Positions 1-6,347 of a stretch of DNA of 7,757 bases are shown piece by piece. Positions within the stretch are counted from its first letter, which is position 1; each line of letters starts with the position of its first letter. The notes below the pieces were generated by a model. It worked only from the letters and a program-made list of their open reading frames with translations. It was not told the origin of the DNA and did not search any database. The stretch is from NCBI GenBank assembly GCA_041628815.1, contig JBFKOL010000197.1, positions 1-7,757 on the forward strand. Reading direction: 5' to 3'. Made by a program: the position numbers and the translations under genes. The DNA is from JBFKOL01 sp041628815 (lineage in GTDB: Bacteria; Bacteroidota; Bacteroidia; Chitinophagales; Saprospiraceae).

Positions 1-120
1 AACTTCACAACTTCACAACTTCACAACTTCACAACTTCACAACTTCACAACTTCACAACTTCACAACTTCACAACTTCACAACTTCACAACTTCACAACT
101 TCACAACTTCACAACTTCAT
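1..120. repeat. Tandem octamer array (AACTTCAC)n
   Basis: Fifteen head-to-tail copies of the octamer AACTTCAC fill the first 120 bases. Fourteen are perfect and the last ends in T instead of C. The array begins at the window edge, so its true length is unknown. Because 8 is not a multiple of 3, all three plus-strand frames read the same eight-residue cycle (N-F-T-T-S-Q-L-H) with no stop, whereas the minus strand meets TGA. A C-terminal repeat of an upstream protein therefore cannot be strictly excluded. More likely it is a non-coding short tandem repeat, since it lies near other micro-repeats upstream of mnmE. Arrays like this are prone to slippage, and copy number probably varies between strains. 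Confidence 0.97.
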
Positions 121-162
121 TCATAATTCAAACAGTACAGAGATATTGCATGCCTCGATTCA

Positions 163-180
163 AAGACTCTGAGGGGTCTT
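163..180 (+). other. Short hairpin upstream of mnmE
   Basis: AAGACTC and GGGTCTT can pair as a 7-base stem (one G-U pair) around a TGAG tetraloop. A pyrimidine-rich but not U-only stretch follows. It could be a weak terminator for transcription entering from the left, or have no function. There is no clean U tract, so I do not call it a terminator. Confidence 0.3.
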
Positions 181-206
181 CCCTTCTCGGTTTCCTCCGG
201 CGCGCT

Positions 207-258
207 CCTGTAACCTGAAACCAAGTACCTGTATCCAGAAACAAGCACCCAGTATCCC
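207..258. repeat. Degenerate heptamer repeat before mnmE
   Basis: The stretch divides into heptamers that mostly begin with CC: CCTGTAA, CCTGAAA, CCAAGTA, CCTGTAT, CCAGAAA, then a 6-base CAAGCA and CCCAGTAT. The same three-heptamer block (about 20-21 bases) occurs twice, at 207-227 and 228-247, followed by a partial third copy. It ends directly at the mnmE promoter element. A related motif (CAGCACC repeated) lies upstream of the lipoprotein gene at 2454-2467. Heptameric low-complexity repeats of this kind are known from cyanobacteria; I infer a similar element here. Confidence 0.6.
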
Positions 259-266
259 TATCTTTG
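259..266 (+). promoter_or_regulatory. Candidate -7 element of mnmE promoter
   Basis: TATCTTTG is an exact match to the Bacteroidota housekeeping -7 consensus TAnnTTTG. Only four bases (TCCC) separate it from the mnmE ATG, so transcription would start at or within a few bases of the start codon. No convincing -33 TTG element is visible at the usual distance, because that area is occupied by the heptamer repeat. Confidence 0.55.
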
Positions 267-270
267 TCCC

Positions 271-1677
271 ATGAAATTCAGCCTTGAAGAGACCATCGCA
301 GCCCTCGCTACCCCGCCTGGACAGGGAGCAATTGGGGTTATACGCATCAGTGGACCAAGGGCCATTGAAATCGCGGATGGCGTTTTTTTCGGAAAAAACC
401 TGACTAAAGTTGGTGGTCACACAGTTCAATATGGAAAGATTCGGACGGAAGACGGCCATATTCTCGATGAATGCATGGCCACGGTATTTAGGGCTCCTCG
501 CTCGTATACAAAAGAAGATAGTGTCGAATTTTCCTGCCATGGCTCGCCATATATACTCCAGGAAATCCTCCGTCTTTTGGTCAGGAAGGGAGCAAGGCCA
601 GCAAAGGCCGGGGAATTCACGATGAGGGCCTTTCTGAATGGGCAGATGGACCTCACCCAGGCTGAAGCGGTCGCCGACCTGATCGCTTCAGATTCGAAAG
701 TCAGCCATGAACTCGCAATGAACCAAATGAGGGGAGGCATCACCCATGAAATCAAAGGTCTACGGGATAAACTCATCGAATTTGCCTCGCTGATTGAGCT
801 CGAACTAGATTTTGGCGAGGAAGATGTAGAATTTGCCGATCGCAGCCAGCTCAAGAATCTTGTTGCGGAGATTGGACGAGTCGTAAGCGGCCTGATCGAG
901 TCCTTCCGGTTGGGTAACGCGGTGAAAGAAGGAGTAGCGACAGTTATCGCCGGTCGTCCCAATGCAGGCAAGTCGACCCTATTGAATGCCTTGCTCAAGG
1001 AAGACCGGGCAATCGTCTCAGAAATACCAGGGACGACCAGGGACACCATCGAAGAAAGCCTTACCATTGATGGAATCACGTTCCGCCTGATCGATACGGC
1101 GGGTATCCGCAACACCAAGGACCTCGTCGAAAAAAAAGGTGTCGAAAGAACGATGGATCAAATCACCCGTTCCTCTATCGTGCTTTATCTTTTTGACGTC
1201 ACCTCGTGCACACCTGAACAACTATGGTCCGACCTGAAGTTGTTCAGGGAAGGAAGTAAATCCCTCACGGGCGACAGCAGGTTTCTGTTTATAGCTAACA
1301 AGATGGATCTCTACCCCACCTTCCAGCCAGCCTTTTATTACAAGGAAGGGGTCATCACTTCGCAAAACCTGATCACCGTCTCCGCAAAGAATGTAATGAA
1401 TATGGAGCTGTTAAAAGAAAGAATAGTCGATCTCATCCTGTCCCATGGACAAGGCCTCGAACGCACAGTTGTAACCAATATCCGGCATTATGATGCCCTT
1501 GTCCGCGCTAATAACCCACTGGAGCGCATTATGGACGGCCTCGAGTCGGGCTTGTCTGGTGACCTCATCGCCATTGACATCCGCCAGGCACTGTATCAAC
1601 TAGGAACCATTACAGGTGAGGTGAGTACGGATGATTTACTGGACTCGATATTCCTGAATTTCTGTATCGGGAAGTGA
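271..1677 (+). CDS. mnmE: tRNA uridine-5-carboxymethylaminomethyl(34) synthesis GTPase MnmE
   Basis: MnmE (TrmE) works in the cytoplasm with MnmG (GidA) to modify uridine 34 of tRNAs reading split codon boxes, using a formyl-folate donor and K+-stimulated GTP hydrolysis. The 468 residues are full family length. The N-terminal folate-binding domain begins with the typical IAALATPPGQGAIGVIRISG segment (about 9-28). The GTPase domain is inserted in the helical domain, with G1 GRPNAGKS (228-235), the switch segment GTTRDTIEE (254-262), G3 DTAG (275-278), G4 NKMD (343-346) and G5 SAK (371-373). The protein ends in the family signature FCIGK (464-468), which includes the conserved cysteine. All motifs are intact. 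The ATG at 271 lies 4 bases after a -7 element and has no Shine-Dalgarno sequence, suggesting a leaderless mRNA. The gene appears to be monocistronic: the next gene starts 91 bases later in AT-rich DNA. Confidence 0.97.
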   Translation: MKFSLEETIAALATPPGQGAIGVIRISGPRAIEIADGVFFGKNLTKVGGHTVQYGKIRTEDGHILDECMATVFRAPRSYTKEDSVEFSCHGSPYILQEILRLLVRKGARPAKAGEFTMRAFLNGQMDLTQAEAVADLIASDSKVSHELAMNQMRGGITHEIKGLRDKLIEFASLIELELDFGEEDVEFADRSQLKNLVAEIGRVVSGLIESFRLGNAVKEGVATVIAGRPNAGKSTLLNALLKEDRAIVSEIPGTTRDTIEESLTIDGITFRLIDTAGIRNTKDLVEKKGVERTMDQITRSSIVLYLFDVTSCTPEQLWSDLKLFREGSKSLTGDSRFLFIANKMDLYPTFQPAFYYKEGVITSQNLITVSAKNVMNMELLKERIVDLILSHGQGLERTVVTNIRHYDALVRANNPLERIMDGLESGLSGDLIAIDIRQALYQLGTITGEVSTDDLLDSIFLNFCIGK

Positions 1678-1768
1678 TTAATAAATAGATTTAATAAGTC
1701 AGCTTTATCTTGTCCGAAATATTTTCTGAGTAAACCGCTATTCTATAAATAGTCAATCATTAACCAAT

Positions 1769-2155
1769 ATGAAAAACTCAATTATCTACACCGCTTTTTT
1801 CATTTCGGGATTCTTATTTGCAATACCACACCTTCAGGTAGATGGTTTCACGAGGCTGGGCAGTGATGCCCCGGCGATCAAGATGAAAAAATTCACAGGA
1901 GTTACCAGTGACTCCGAAAATGATTTTGTAAGCATATTGCATGGCCTCGATGCATCTAAAATTCTTGGAATACTAGTCAATGTTAATCACGTCGCATCCT
2001 TCAGAGTTCAGGATCAATATGACAATGCATTTAATCTTGGCTTAGAGTTTAGTGTTGGTTGGAATTCCTCAAATATTTTTATTGAAAATCACGCCACCAA
2101 CAGCGAAAATATTCTTTCCAAACCCTTTTCTGCTCTGGTTATTTATGAAGAGTAA
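1769..2155 (+). CDS. Small secreted protein of unknown function
   Basis: This 128-residue protein has no family I can name with confidence. It starts with a basic residue and a hydrophobic run (MKN, then about residues 5-19), a typical signal peptide, so it should reach the periplasm or cell surface. The rest is rich in alternating hydrophobic and polar residues with many Asn, Ser and Asp, suggesting a small all-beta domain. Recognisable landmarks are HGLDASKILG (58-67) and a C-terminal block NHATNSENILSKPF (107-120) leading to VIYEE. This pattern resembles C-terminal modules I associate with Bacteroidota surface or tail-fibre-like proteins, but that is from memory and weak. The gene is visibly more AT-rich than its neighbours and is flanked by AT-rich DNA, so it may be acquired. 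No Shine-Dalgarno is present; TATCTTG at 1706-1712 is a near-match to a -7 element. Confidence 0.75.
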   Translation: MKNSIIYTAFFISGFLFAIPHLQVDGFTRLGSDAPAIKMKKFTGVTSDSENDFVSILHGLDASKILGILVNVNHVASFRVQDQYDNAFNLGLEFSVGWNSSNIFIENHATNSENILSKPFSALVIYEE

Positions 2156-2453
2156 GTGATAATTTATATCAGTTTATCTCTGTGAATTCGCTTTCCTTTT
2201 TTCTATCCTACATGAGCGGCAGGAAATGGACCACTGGTCAAAGCTTCAGATGAGTTCTATCAACAATCACTTTGTAATTTTTGTCCTTCACAGGACTAAG
2301 CAATAATTGCAACAAATAAGATCTGATAATTGATATTTGTTTTGTTGTTATTTCCTGAAGCCTACATTACCGTCCTTGCCATTTCGTTCGCCTTCTCTTA
2401 CGCCAAGGTCGTAAAGCTATAAGAGTGTCACGACCGGTAAAGAAATCTGTCAA

Positions 2454-2467
2454 CAGCACCCAGCACC
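2454..2467. repeat. Two perfect CAGCACC heptamers
   Basis: CAGCACC is repeated twice without a break and then decays into CAAGACA. The motif echoes the AGCACCCAGTATCC stretch just before the mnmE promoter, so it probably belongs to the same dispersed heptamer family. Confidence 0.65.
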
Positions 2468-2497
2468 CAAGACAATTTCAAGATGAGCCACCCGAAG

Positions 2498-2525
2498 ACT
2501 GACTACCGAAAGCTGACAACTGACA
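2498..2525. repeat. Heptamer repeat of the CTGACAA type
   Basis: Four consecutive heptamers can be read: ACTGACT, ACCGAAA, GCTGACA and ACTGACA. The last two differ only at the first base. The patch sits just upstream of the lipoprotein -7 element. Read on the minus strand such repeats give a spurious VVSCQLSVVS-like peptide that is often mis-annotated as protein. Confidence 0.65.
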
Positions 2526-2538
2526 ACCCGAATTCCCC

Positions 2539-2546
2539 TATATTCG
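2539..2546 (+). promoter_or_regulatory. Candidate -7 element of lipoprotein promoter
   Basis: TATATTCG matches TAnnTTTG with one T-to-C change. It lies 11 bases before the ATG at 2558 and downstream of the in-frame ATG at 2483. If it is the promoter, the upstream ATG cannot be in the message, which supports the 2558 start. No clear -33 element is visible. Confidence 0.45.
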
Positions 2547-2557
2547 CACCGAAGAAA

Positions 2558-4576
2558 ATGACCATGCGTACAGTAATCTATTTCTTGCTGATGGCACTCA
2601 TAGCAGCTTGTGTGCCCCCCGATCACACCAGGAACCTGGAAATAAGGATCGATTATCAGGAAGAAGACCAACGTCTGATCAGGGATCATGAAAATCGGCG
2701 AGAGACCGCTATGGTCGTGCCGTTCCTGGAAAGCAGTGACGTATCCCTGAGGCTACTGGCGGCCCAGGCGCTGGCTTCGATACAGGACAGTTCCTCCATA
2801 ACGGCGCTCGGCAATACGCTAAAAAACGATTTCTCTCAAGATGTGCGTCGATATGCGGCCTACGCGTTGGGCCAGACGGGACATCCTGATGCGGCCGTTG
2901 CGCTTATCGATGCCTTCACCTACCAGGATACTTCGCAATTGAACAACCCAGTCCGACAAGCCATCCTAGAAGGTGTCGGAAAAACAGGAACACCAACCCA
3001 TCTCAACCAGATAGCCACTGTGACAAGTTATGGGCCAGATGACCATTTCCTTATTCGTGGCCAGGCCCTGGCGATATACAGGTTTAGCCTACGGCAGATT
3101 GTCAGTCAGTCGGGCACTGACAAGATGATCCAGTTTGCAGCAGATCCTTCGATGGATCGTGAAGCCAGGCTGATTGCAGCCAATTACCTGAGACGCACAA
3201 GGGATATCCAGCTAGATACGATGCCGGGCGAGCTGGTCAATGCCCTTCTCCTCGAAGGGGATCCCGATATAAGGATGGCACTTGTCACCGCGGTGACCAG
3301 GTATGGGGGCGCAGATGTCCAGGCAATGCTGGCAGAAAGAATGGCAGAAGAACCAGACAACCGCGTTAAGGTCAATTGGCTTAGAGCCCTCGATGAAACT
3401 CATTACGATATATGGCAAAATACCGTCGACACACTGGTTTTTTCAGATCAATACCCCATTGCAGTACAAAGCTCCCAGGCATTGATCGACCGCGCCCCAC
3501 CCAATGAGCGGGCAGGACTCCTCGATTTTGCAAGGTCGGCACAGAACCATACTGTCAAGGCATTGCTCTATGCAGGATCATTACGAAGGACACCTCCGTA
3601 CTTTGTAAACAGCAGGGCCATCATCAACAACGAGATACAAGTTCTGCTACGGGAAGAACAAAACCCTTATGTACAGCAGCAGCTACTTATGGCCCTGGCT
3701 GAAGATCCTGGTAACATGGCGACACTGAAGGATCTATTCGACAATGACTCGACCTCGGTATTCCGGACGTTTTGTGTCAATGCGATGCATGCCATGGCTA
3801 CCTCGCCCAGGTTTGAGATTTTTTATCCAACCATAGCAGCGCGCAACCAAGCCCTCCAGGTGGTATATGAGTTCGTAGCAAATGTACTCAGCAGCGGCAA
3901 CGCAGGAGCCCTGGCTGCTGCAGGACCGATCATTACCCACGAAGCCAACAACTTTAAAGATCGCATCGAGATACGCCCAATGTTGAGAAATGCCATCCGC
4001 AACTTGGACCTGCCGGCAGAGCTGGAAACGAAACAGGTACTCGATAATGCCCTCGCCTTCCTGGAAGGGAAGGAACCAGAAACCGCATTGTCGGTTAACA
4101 AGAATATAGACTGGTCCGTTGTTGGGCGATGTACGGATTCTACATTTGCAGTAATCCGCACGACGCAAGGAAGAATTGAAGTGTCGCTTGACCATAAGAC
4201 CGCTCCATCGTCAGTCGCCAATTTTATTTCGCTTTCACTCAATGGGTATTACAACGGTAAAACGTTTCACAGGGTGGTGCCCAACTTTGTCATCCAGGGC
4301 GGTTGCCCGCGGGGTGACGGATTTGGCAGCCTGGACTATACGATAGCTTCCGAATTAGGACCCAACTACTACAACGCCGCCGGAAAATTAGGAATGGCAT
4401 CGGCGGGTAAGGATACCGAAGGTGTCCAATGGTTCATCACCCATTCACCTACTCCTCATCTCGACGGGAGGTACACCCTGTTTGGGGAAGTTACCAGCGG
4501 GATGGACATCGTACACGCCATAACACCTGGCGATGTTATCCAGGATATTACCATTCTGAACATGCGATTTCAATAA
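2558..4576 (+). CDS. Lipoprotein with HEAT-like repeats and C-terminal cyclophilin-type peptidyl-prolyl isomerase
   Basis: From the ATG at 2558 the product is 672 residues; numbering here uses that start. Residues 1-18 form a lipoprotein signal with lipobox IAAC and acylated Cys18, so the protein should be anchored in the envelope facing the periplasm. Residues about 50-490 are paired amphipathic helices of HEAT/armadillo type (for example LRLLAAQALASIQD and VRRYAAYALGQTG), a scaffold for protein binding. Residues about 530-670 are a cyclophilin domain with FHRVVPNFVIQGG. Arg572, Phe577, Gln580 and Phe626 match the catalytic and binding residues of human cyclophilin A, so it should be active. 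The positions of CypA Trp121 and His126 are His634 and Tyr639, as Trp is often lost in bacterial cyclophilins. A frame-open ATG at 2483 would add 25 residues, but it precedes the candidate promoter, crosses repeat DNA and buries the signal peptide. The ATG at 2564 is an alternative. The likely role is folding of exported or outer-membrane proteins; the client is unknown. Confidence 0.9.
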   Translation: MTMRTVIYFLLMALIAACVPPDHTRNLEIRIDYQEEDQRLIRDHENRRETAMVVPFLESSDVSLRLLAAQALASIQDSSSITALGNTLKNDFSQDVRRYAAYALGQTGHPDAAVALIDAFTYQDTSQLNNPVRQAILEGVGKTGTPTHLNQIATVTSYGPDDHFLIRGQALAIYRFSLRQIVSQSGTDKMIQFAADPSMDREARLIAANYLRRTRDIQLDTMPGELVNALLLEGDPDIRMALVTAVTRYGGADVQAMLAERMAEEPDNRVKVNWLRALDETHYDIWQNTVDTLVFSDQYPIAVQSSQALIDRAPPNERAGLLDFARSAQNHTVKALLYAGSLRRTPPYFVNSRAIINNEIQVLLREEQNPYVQQQLLMALAEDPGNMATLKDLFDNDSTSVFRTFCVNAMHAMATSPRFEIFYPTIAARNQALQVVYEFVANVLSSGNAGALAAAGPIITHEANNFKDRIEIRPMLRNAIRNLDLPAELETKQVLDNALAFLEGKEPETALSVNKNIDWSVVGRCTDSTFAVIRTTQGRIEVSLDHKTAPSSVANFISLSLNGYYNGKTFHRVVPNFVIQGGCPRGDGFGSLDYTIASELGPNYYNAAGKLGMASAGKDTEGVQWFITHSPTPHLDGRYTLFGEVTSGMDIVHAITPGDVIQDITILNMRFQ

Positions 4577-4584
4577 TATTTTTG
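4577..4584 (+). promoter_or_regulatory. Candidate -7 element of regulator promoter
   Basis: TATTTTTG matches TAnnTTTG exactly and begins on the base after the lipoprotein stop codon. It would give the downstream regulator its own message with a leader of roughly 60 bases. TTCTG at 4554-4558 is a poor -33 candidate. Confidence 0.45.
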
Positions 4585-4613
4585 TCCGCCGTGTGAACAA
4601 TTCGAAATCGATT

Positions 4614-4628
4614 CACATTTCATATGTG
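4614..4628. promoter_or_regulatory. Inverted repeat, possible operator for the regulator
   Basis: CACAT and ATGTG form a perfect 5-base inverted repeat around a TTCAT centre. The flanks extend imperfectly (ATT on the left, TAAT on the right). It lies between the candidate -7 element and the ATG of a MarR-type regulator, a common site for autoregulation by a dimeric winged-helix protein. The arms are short, so chance is possible. Confidence 0.35.
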
Positions 4629-4652
4629 TAATGAGACTAACACGGTGACAAA

Positions 4653-5144
4653 ATGGATTTAATCCAGGCGCGGCAGCGGTTTATTTGTGAGTGGGGTACT
4701 CTCTGTACCAATTGGGGTGTCAACAAGACGATGGGGCATATTCACGCACTCTTACTCGTCACAAAGGGTCATCTCTGTGCAGATGAGGTCATGGAAAAAC
4801 TGAAGATCTCGAGGGGTAATGTCAATATGAACCTTCACGCATTGATGGACTGGGGCCTGGTGCACAAGGTTAATATTACAGGAGATCGAAAAGATTACTA
4901 CAGGGCAGAAAAAGATCTGAACAAGGTATTCAAATCCATCGTAGACCGGAGGAAAAAGAAAGAACTTGACCCACTCATGGATCTGCTGGGAGAAGTGGGA
5001 TCGATCCAGCCTCGGTGTCCGAGTTCAAGTGAATTCTGTAATGTGGTTCGCGACCTGCGGAAATTTACCAATAAAGTTGACCACGCACTCGCCGCAATAA
5101 CATCTTCGAAAAGCGATTGGATTGCTAAATTCCTGGTGCGCTAA
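4653..5144 (+). CDS. GbsR/MarR-family transcriptional regulator
   Basis: This 163-residue cytoplasmic DNA-binding protein has the length and layout of the GbsR branch of the MarR superfamily. The N-terminal segment ICEWGTLCTNWGVNKTMG (11-28) is characteristic of Bacteroidota members of this group. The winged helix-turn-helix follows: LCADEVMEKLKISRGNVNMN (41-60) carries the turn and recognition helix, and residues about 70-86 the wing. A charged helix (about 88-115) and C-terminal part (about 130-160) probably form the dimer interface. The founding GbsR represses choline-to-betaine genes in Bacillus, but no osmoprotectant genes lie here, so the effector and targets are unknown. It has its own candidate promoter and a possible self-operator upstream, and ends 21 bases before the amidohydrolase, which it may control or be co-transcribed with. 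Confidence 0.88.
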   Translation: MDLIQARQRFICEWGTLCTNWGVNKTMGHIHALLLVTKGHLCADEVMEKLKISRGNVNMNLHALMDWGLVHKVNITGDRKDYYRAEKDLNKVFKSIVDRRKKKELDPLMDLLGEVGSIQPRCPSSSEFCNVVRDLRKFTNKVDHALAAITSSKSDWIAKFLVR

Positions 5145-5153
5145 TAATTTTTA

Positions 5154-5161
5154 TAGCTTCG
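5154..5161 (+). promoter_or_regulatory. Candidate -7 element of amidohydrolase promoter
   Basis: TAGCTTCG fits TAnnTTCG and lies in the 21-base gap after the regulator. Four bases separate it from the GTG start, the same spacing as before mnmE. It would give a leaderless or nearly leaderless message. No -33 element is evident, so read-through from the regulator gene may also express the amidohydrolase. Confidence 0.4.
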
Positions 5162-5165
5162 TTTC

Positions 5166-6347
5166 GTGAAAAAATTCAGTGCAGATCTCGTCATCACAGG
5201 GTCGGGAAAGGCGATTCGCAACGGCGTCGTAGTATGCAACGATGAGGGCATGATCATGGCCGTTACCGGTGATTCCTCAATGATGGAGGGGGCCGAAAAG
5301 TTACATGGAGTTCTTTGTCCAGGTTTTGTCAATGCGCACTGTCACCTCGAATTGTCACATCTCAGAGGAGTGATACCCACCGGTACAGGTTTGATTCCCT
5401 TTATCAAAGGGGTATTGTCCCTTAGGGAGTACCCGGAAGAAGTAATCGTGGAAGCCATTCTTCAAGCCGATCGCGAGATGACCGAAAACGGCATCGTAGC
5501 GGTGGGAGACATTTCCAACAAGGCCGATACGGCGGCCATAAAAACTCAATCATCCATCAAATACCACACGTTTGTCGAAGTTTTCGATTTTCTGGATGAC
5601 GAAGCAGCCCTGGCCACTCTCGAAAACGCGAAGGGGGTCTGTGCGGCTTTCTCGAGACAAAAAGGTGACAAGGTATCTTTAGTTCCGCACAGTCCGTATT
5701 CCGTGTCTCCCAGACTCTTCAGGTTGATCGGTGAAGCCATTACATCGAATGACAGCATCAGTATGCACAACCAGGAAACACCCTGGGAAAATGAATTTTT
5801 TATAAGCGGCAATGGTCAATTAACCGATTTTTATCGCGATTTGGGTATAGACCTTCCTGATTTTATACCCACCGGCAGGACGAGCTTGAAATACGCCATG
5901 CAGCACCTGTCTGCAGAAGGAAGGATCCTCCTGGTTCACAACACCTGCGCGCCACCCGAAGACATCGAGCTTTTGTTGGATTGGCACCCAGCACCTTTTT
6001 GGGTGACTTGTCCCAATGCCAACCTCTACATTGAAAACCGCCTGCCGCGCTACAGCGATTTTATGGAGAGGGGTGCCACCTTATGCGTTGGCACCGATTC
6101 ACTGTCCTCCAACTGGCAATTGTCCATTCTCGAAGAAATCAAGACCATCCAGCGCTACCAGTCCGAAATCGCTTCCGAAGAGTTGCTCCGATGGGCTACC
6201 TATAATGGAGCGAAAGCATTGGGCTATGAAGACCAGATCGGAAGCCTCGAAGAGGGAAAATCACCCGGCGTATTGTGGATCGAATGTGAAGTAGTGAAAG
6301 AAACATTTGACTTGAACTCCGTCACGGCACTCAAGCGTCTCATTTAG
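5166..6347 (+). CDS. Metal-dependent amidohydrolase / deaminase family protein
   Basis: The 393-residue product belongs to the TIM-barrel amidohydrolase superfamily, closest in style to the SsnA/TrzN/adenosine-type deaminase branch. Metal and catalytic residues are all in place: HCH (His58, His60), HNQE (His201, Glu204), His258 in LVHNT and Asp311 in GTDSLSSN. The segment PHSPYSVS (174-181) corresponds to the substrate-side HxPYxxS motif of these deaminases. The N-terminal 50 residues and the C-terminal end form the usual small beta-sandwich. It is soluble, with no signal peptide. The substrate is not evident; aminated nucleosides or aminodeoxyfutalosine are possible, but no menaquinone or purine genes are nearby to support this. 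I use the GTG at 5166 because it restores the conserved first strand (SADLVITG); the first in-frame ATG would remove it. The gene overlaps the convergent GSCFA gene by 8 bases. Confidence 0.88.
   Translation: MKKFSADLVITGSGKAIRNGVVVCNDEGMIMAVTGDSSMMEGAEKLHGVLCPGFVNAHCHLELSHLRGVIPTGTGLIPFIKGVLSLREYPEEVIVEAILQADREMTENGIVAVGDISNKADTAAIKTQSSIKYHTFVEVFDFLDDEAALATLENAKGVCAAFSRQKGDKVSLVPHSPYSVSPRLFRLIGEAITSNDSISMHNQETPWENEFFISGNGQLTDFYRDLGIDLPDFIPTGRTSLKYAMQHLSAEGRILLVHNTCAPPEDIELLLDWHPAPFWVTCPNANLYIENRLPRYSDFMERGATLCVGTDSLSSNWQLSILEEIKTIQRYQSEIASEELLRWATYNGAKALGYEDQIGSLEEGKSPGVLWIECEVVKETFDLNSVTALKRLI

Larger units (their letters stand above)
2156..2557. other. Gene-free region with micro-repeats
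   Basis: About 400 bases separate the small secreted protein from the most likely start of the lipoprotein gene. I find no tRNA, structured RNA or credible open frame in it. An AT-rich left part is followed by a moderately GC-rich right part. The right part holds an inverted pair GGTCGT/ACGACC (2407-2412 and 2430-2435, 17-base gap) and two micro-repeat patches (2454-2467 and 2498-2525). A frame in phase with the lipoprotein is open from an ATG at 2483, but it runs through the repeats and is probably untranslated. Confidence 0.6.

Noticed and set aside
1..120. CRISPR array
   Set aside because: The repeats are 8 bases long with no spacers, and no cas genes are present.
163..195. Intrinsic terminator
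   Set aside because: The 7-base stem is followed by a mixed pyrimidine stretch with C and G interruptions rather than a U run, so only a hairpin is reported.
426..1118. A 230-codon open frame on the minus strand inside mnmE
   Set aside because: Its translation is Ser/Arg-rich low-information sequence with no family features and lies wholly opposite a perfect MnmE with all GTPase motifs; it is a shadow frame.
2407..2435. GGTCGT/ACGACC inverted pair as a structured RNA or operator
   Set aside because: Six-base arms with a 17-base gap and no extension or flanking signal are too weak; it is noted only within the gene-free region.
2450..2689. Minus-strand frame containing a VVSCQLSVVS-like peptide
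   Set aside because: The peptide is a direct read-out of the CTGACAA heptamers, a common artefact of repeat DNA, and it overlaps the lipoprotein signal sequence.
3734..4242. Two long minus-strand open frames opposite the cyclophilin gene
   Set aside because: The plus-strand frame has clear HEAT and cyclophilin motifs throughout; the opposite frames show no recognisable domains or start signals.
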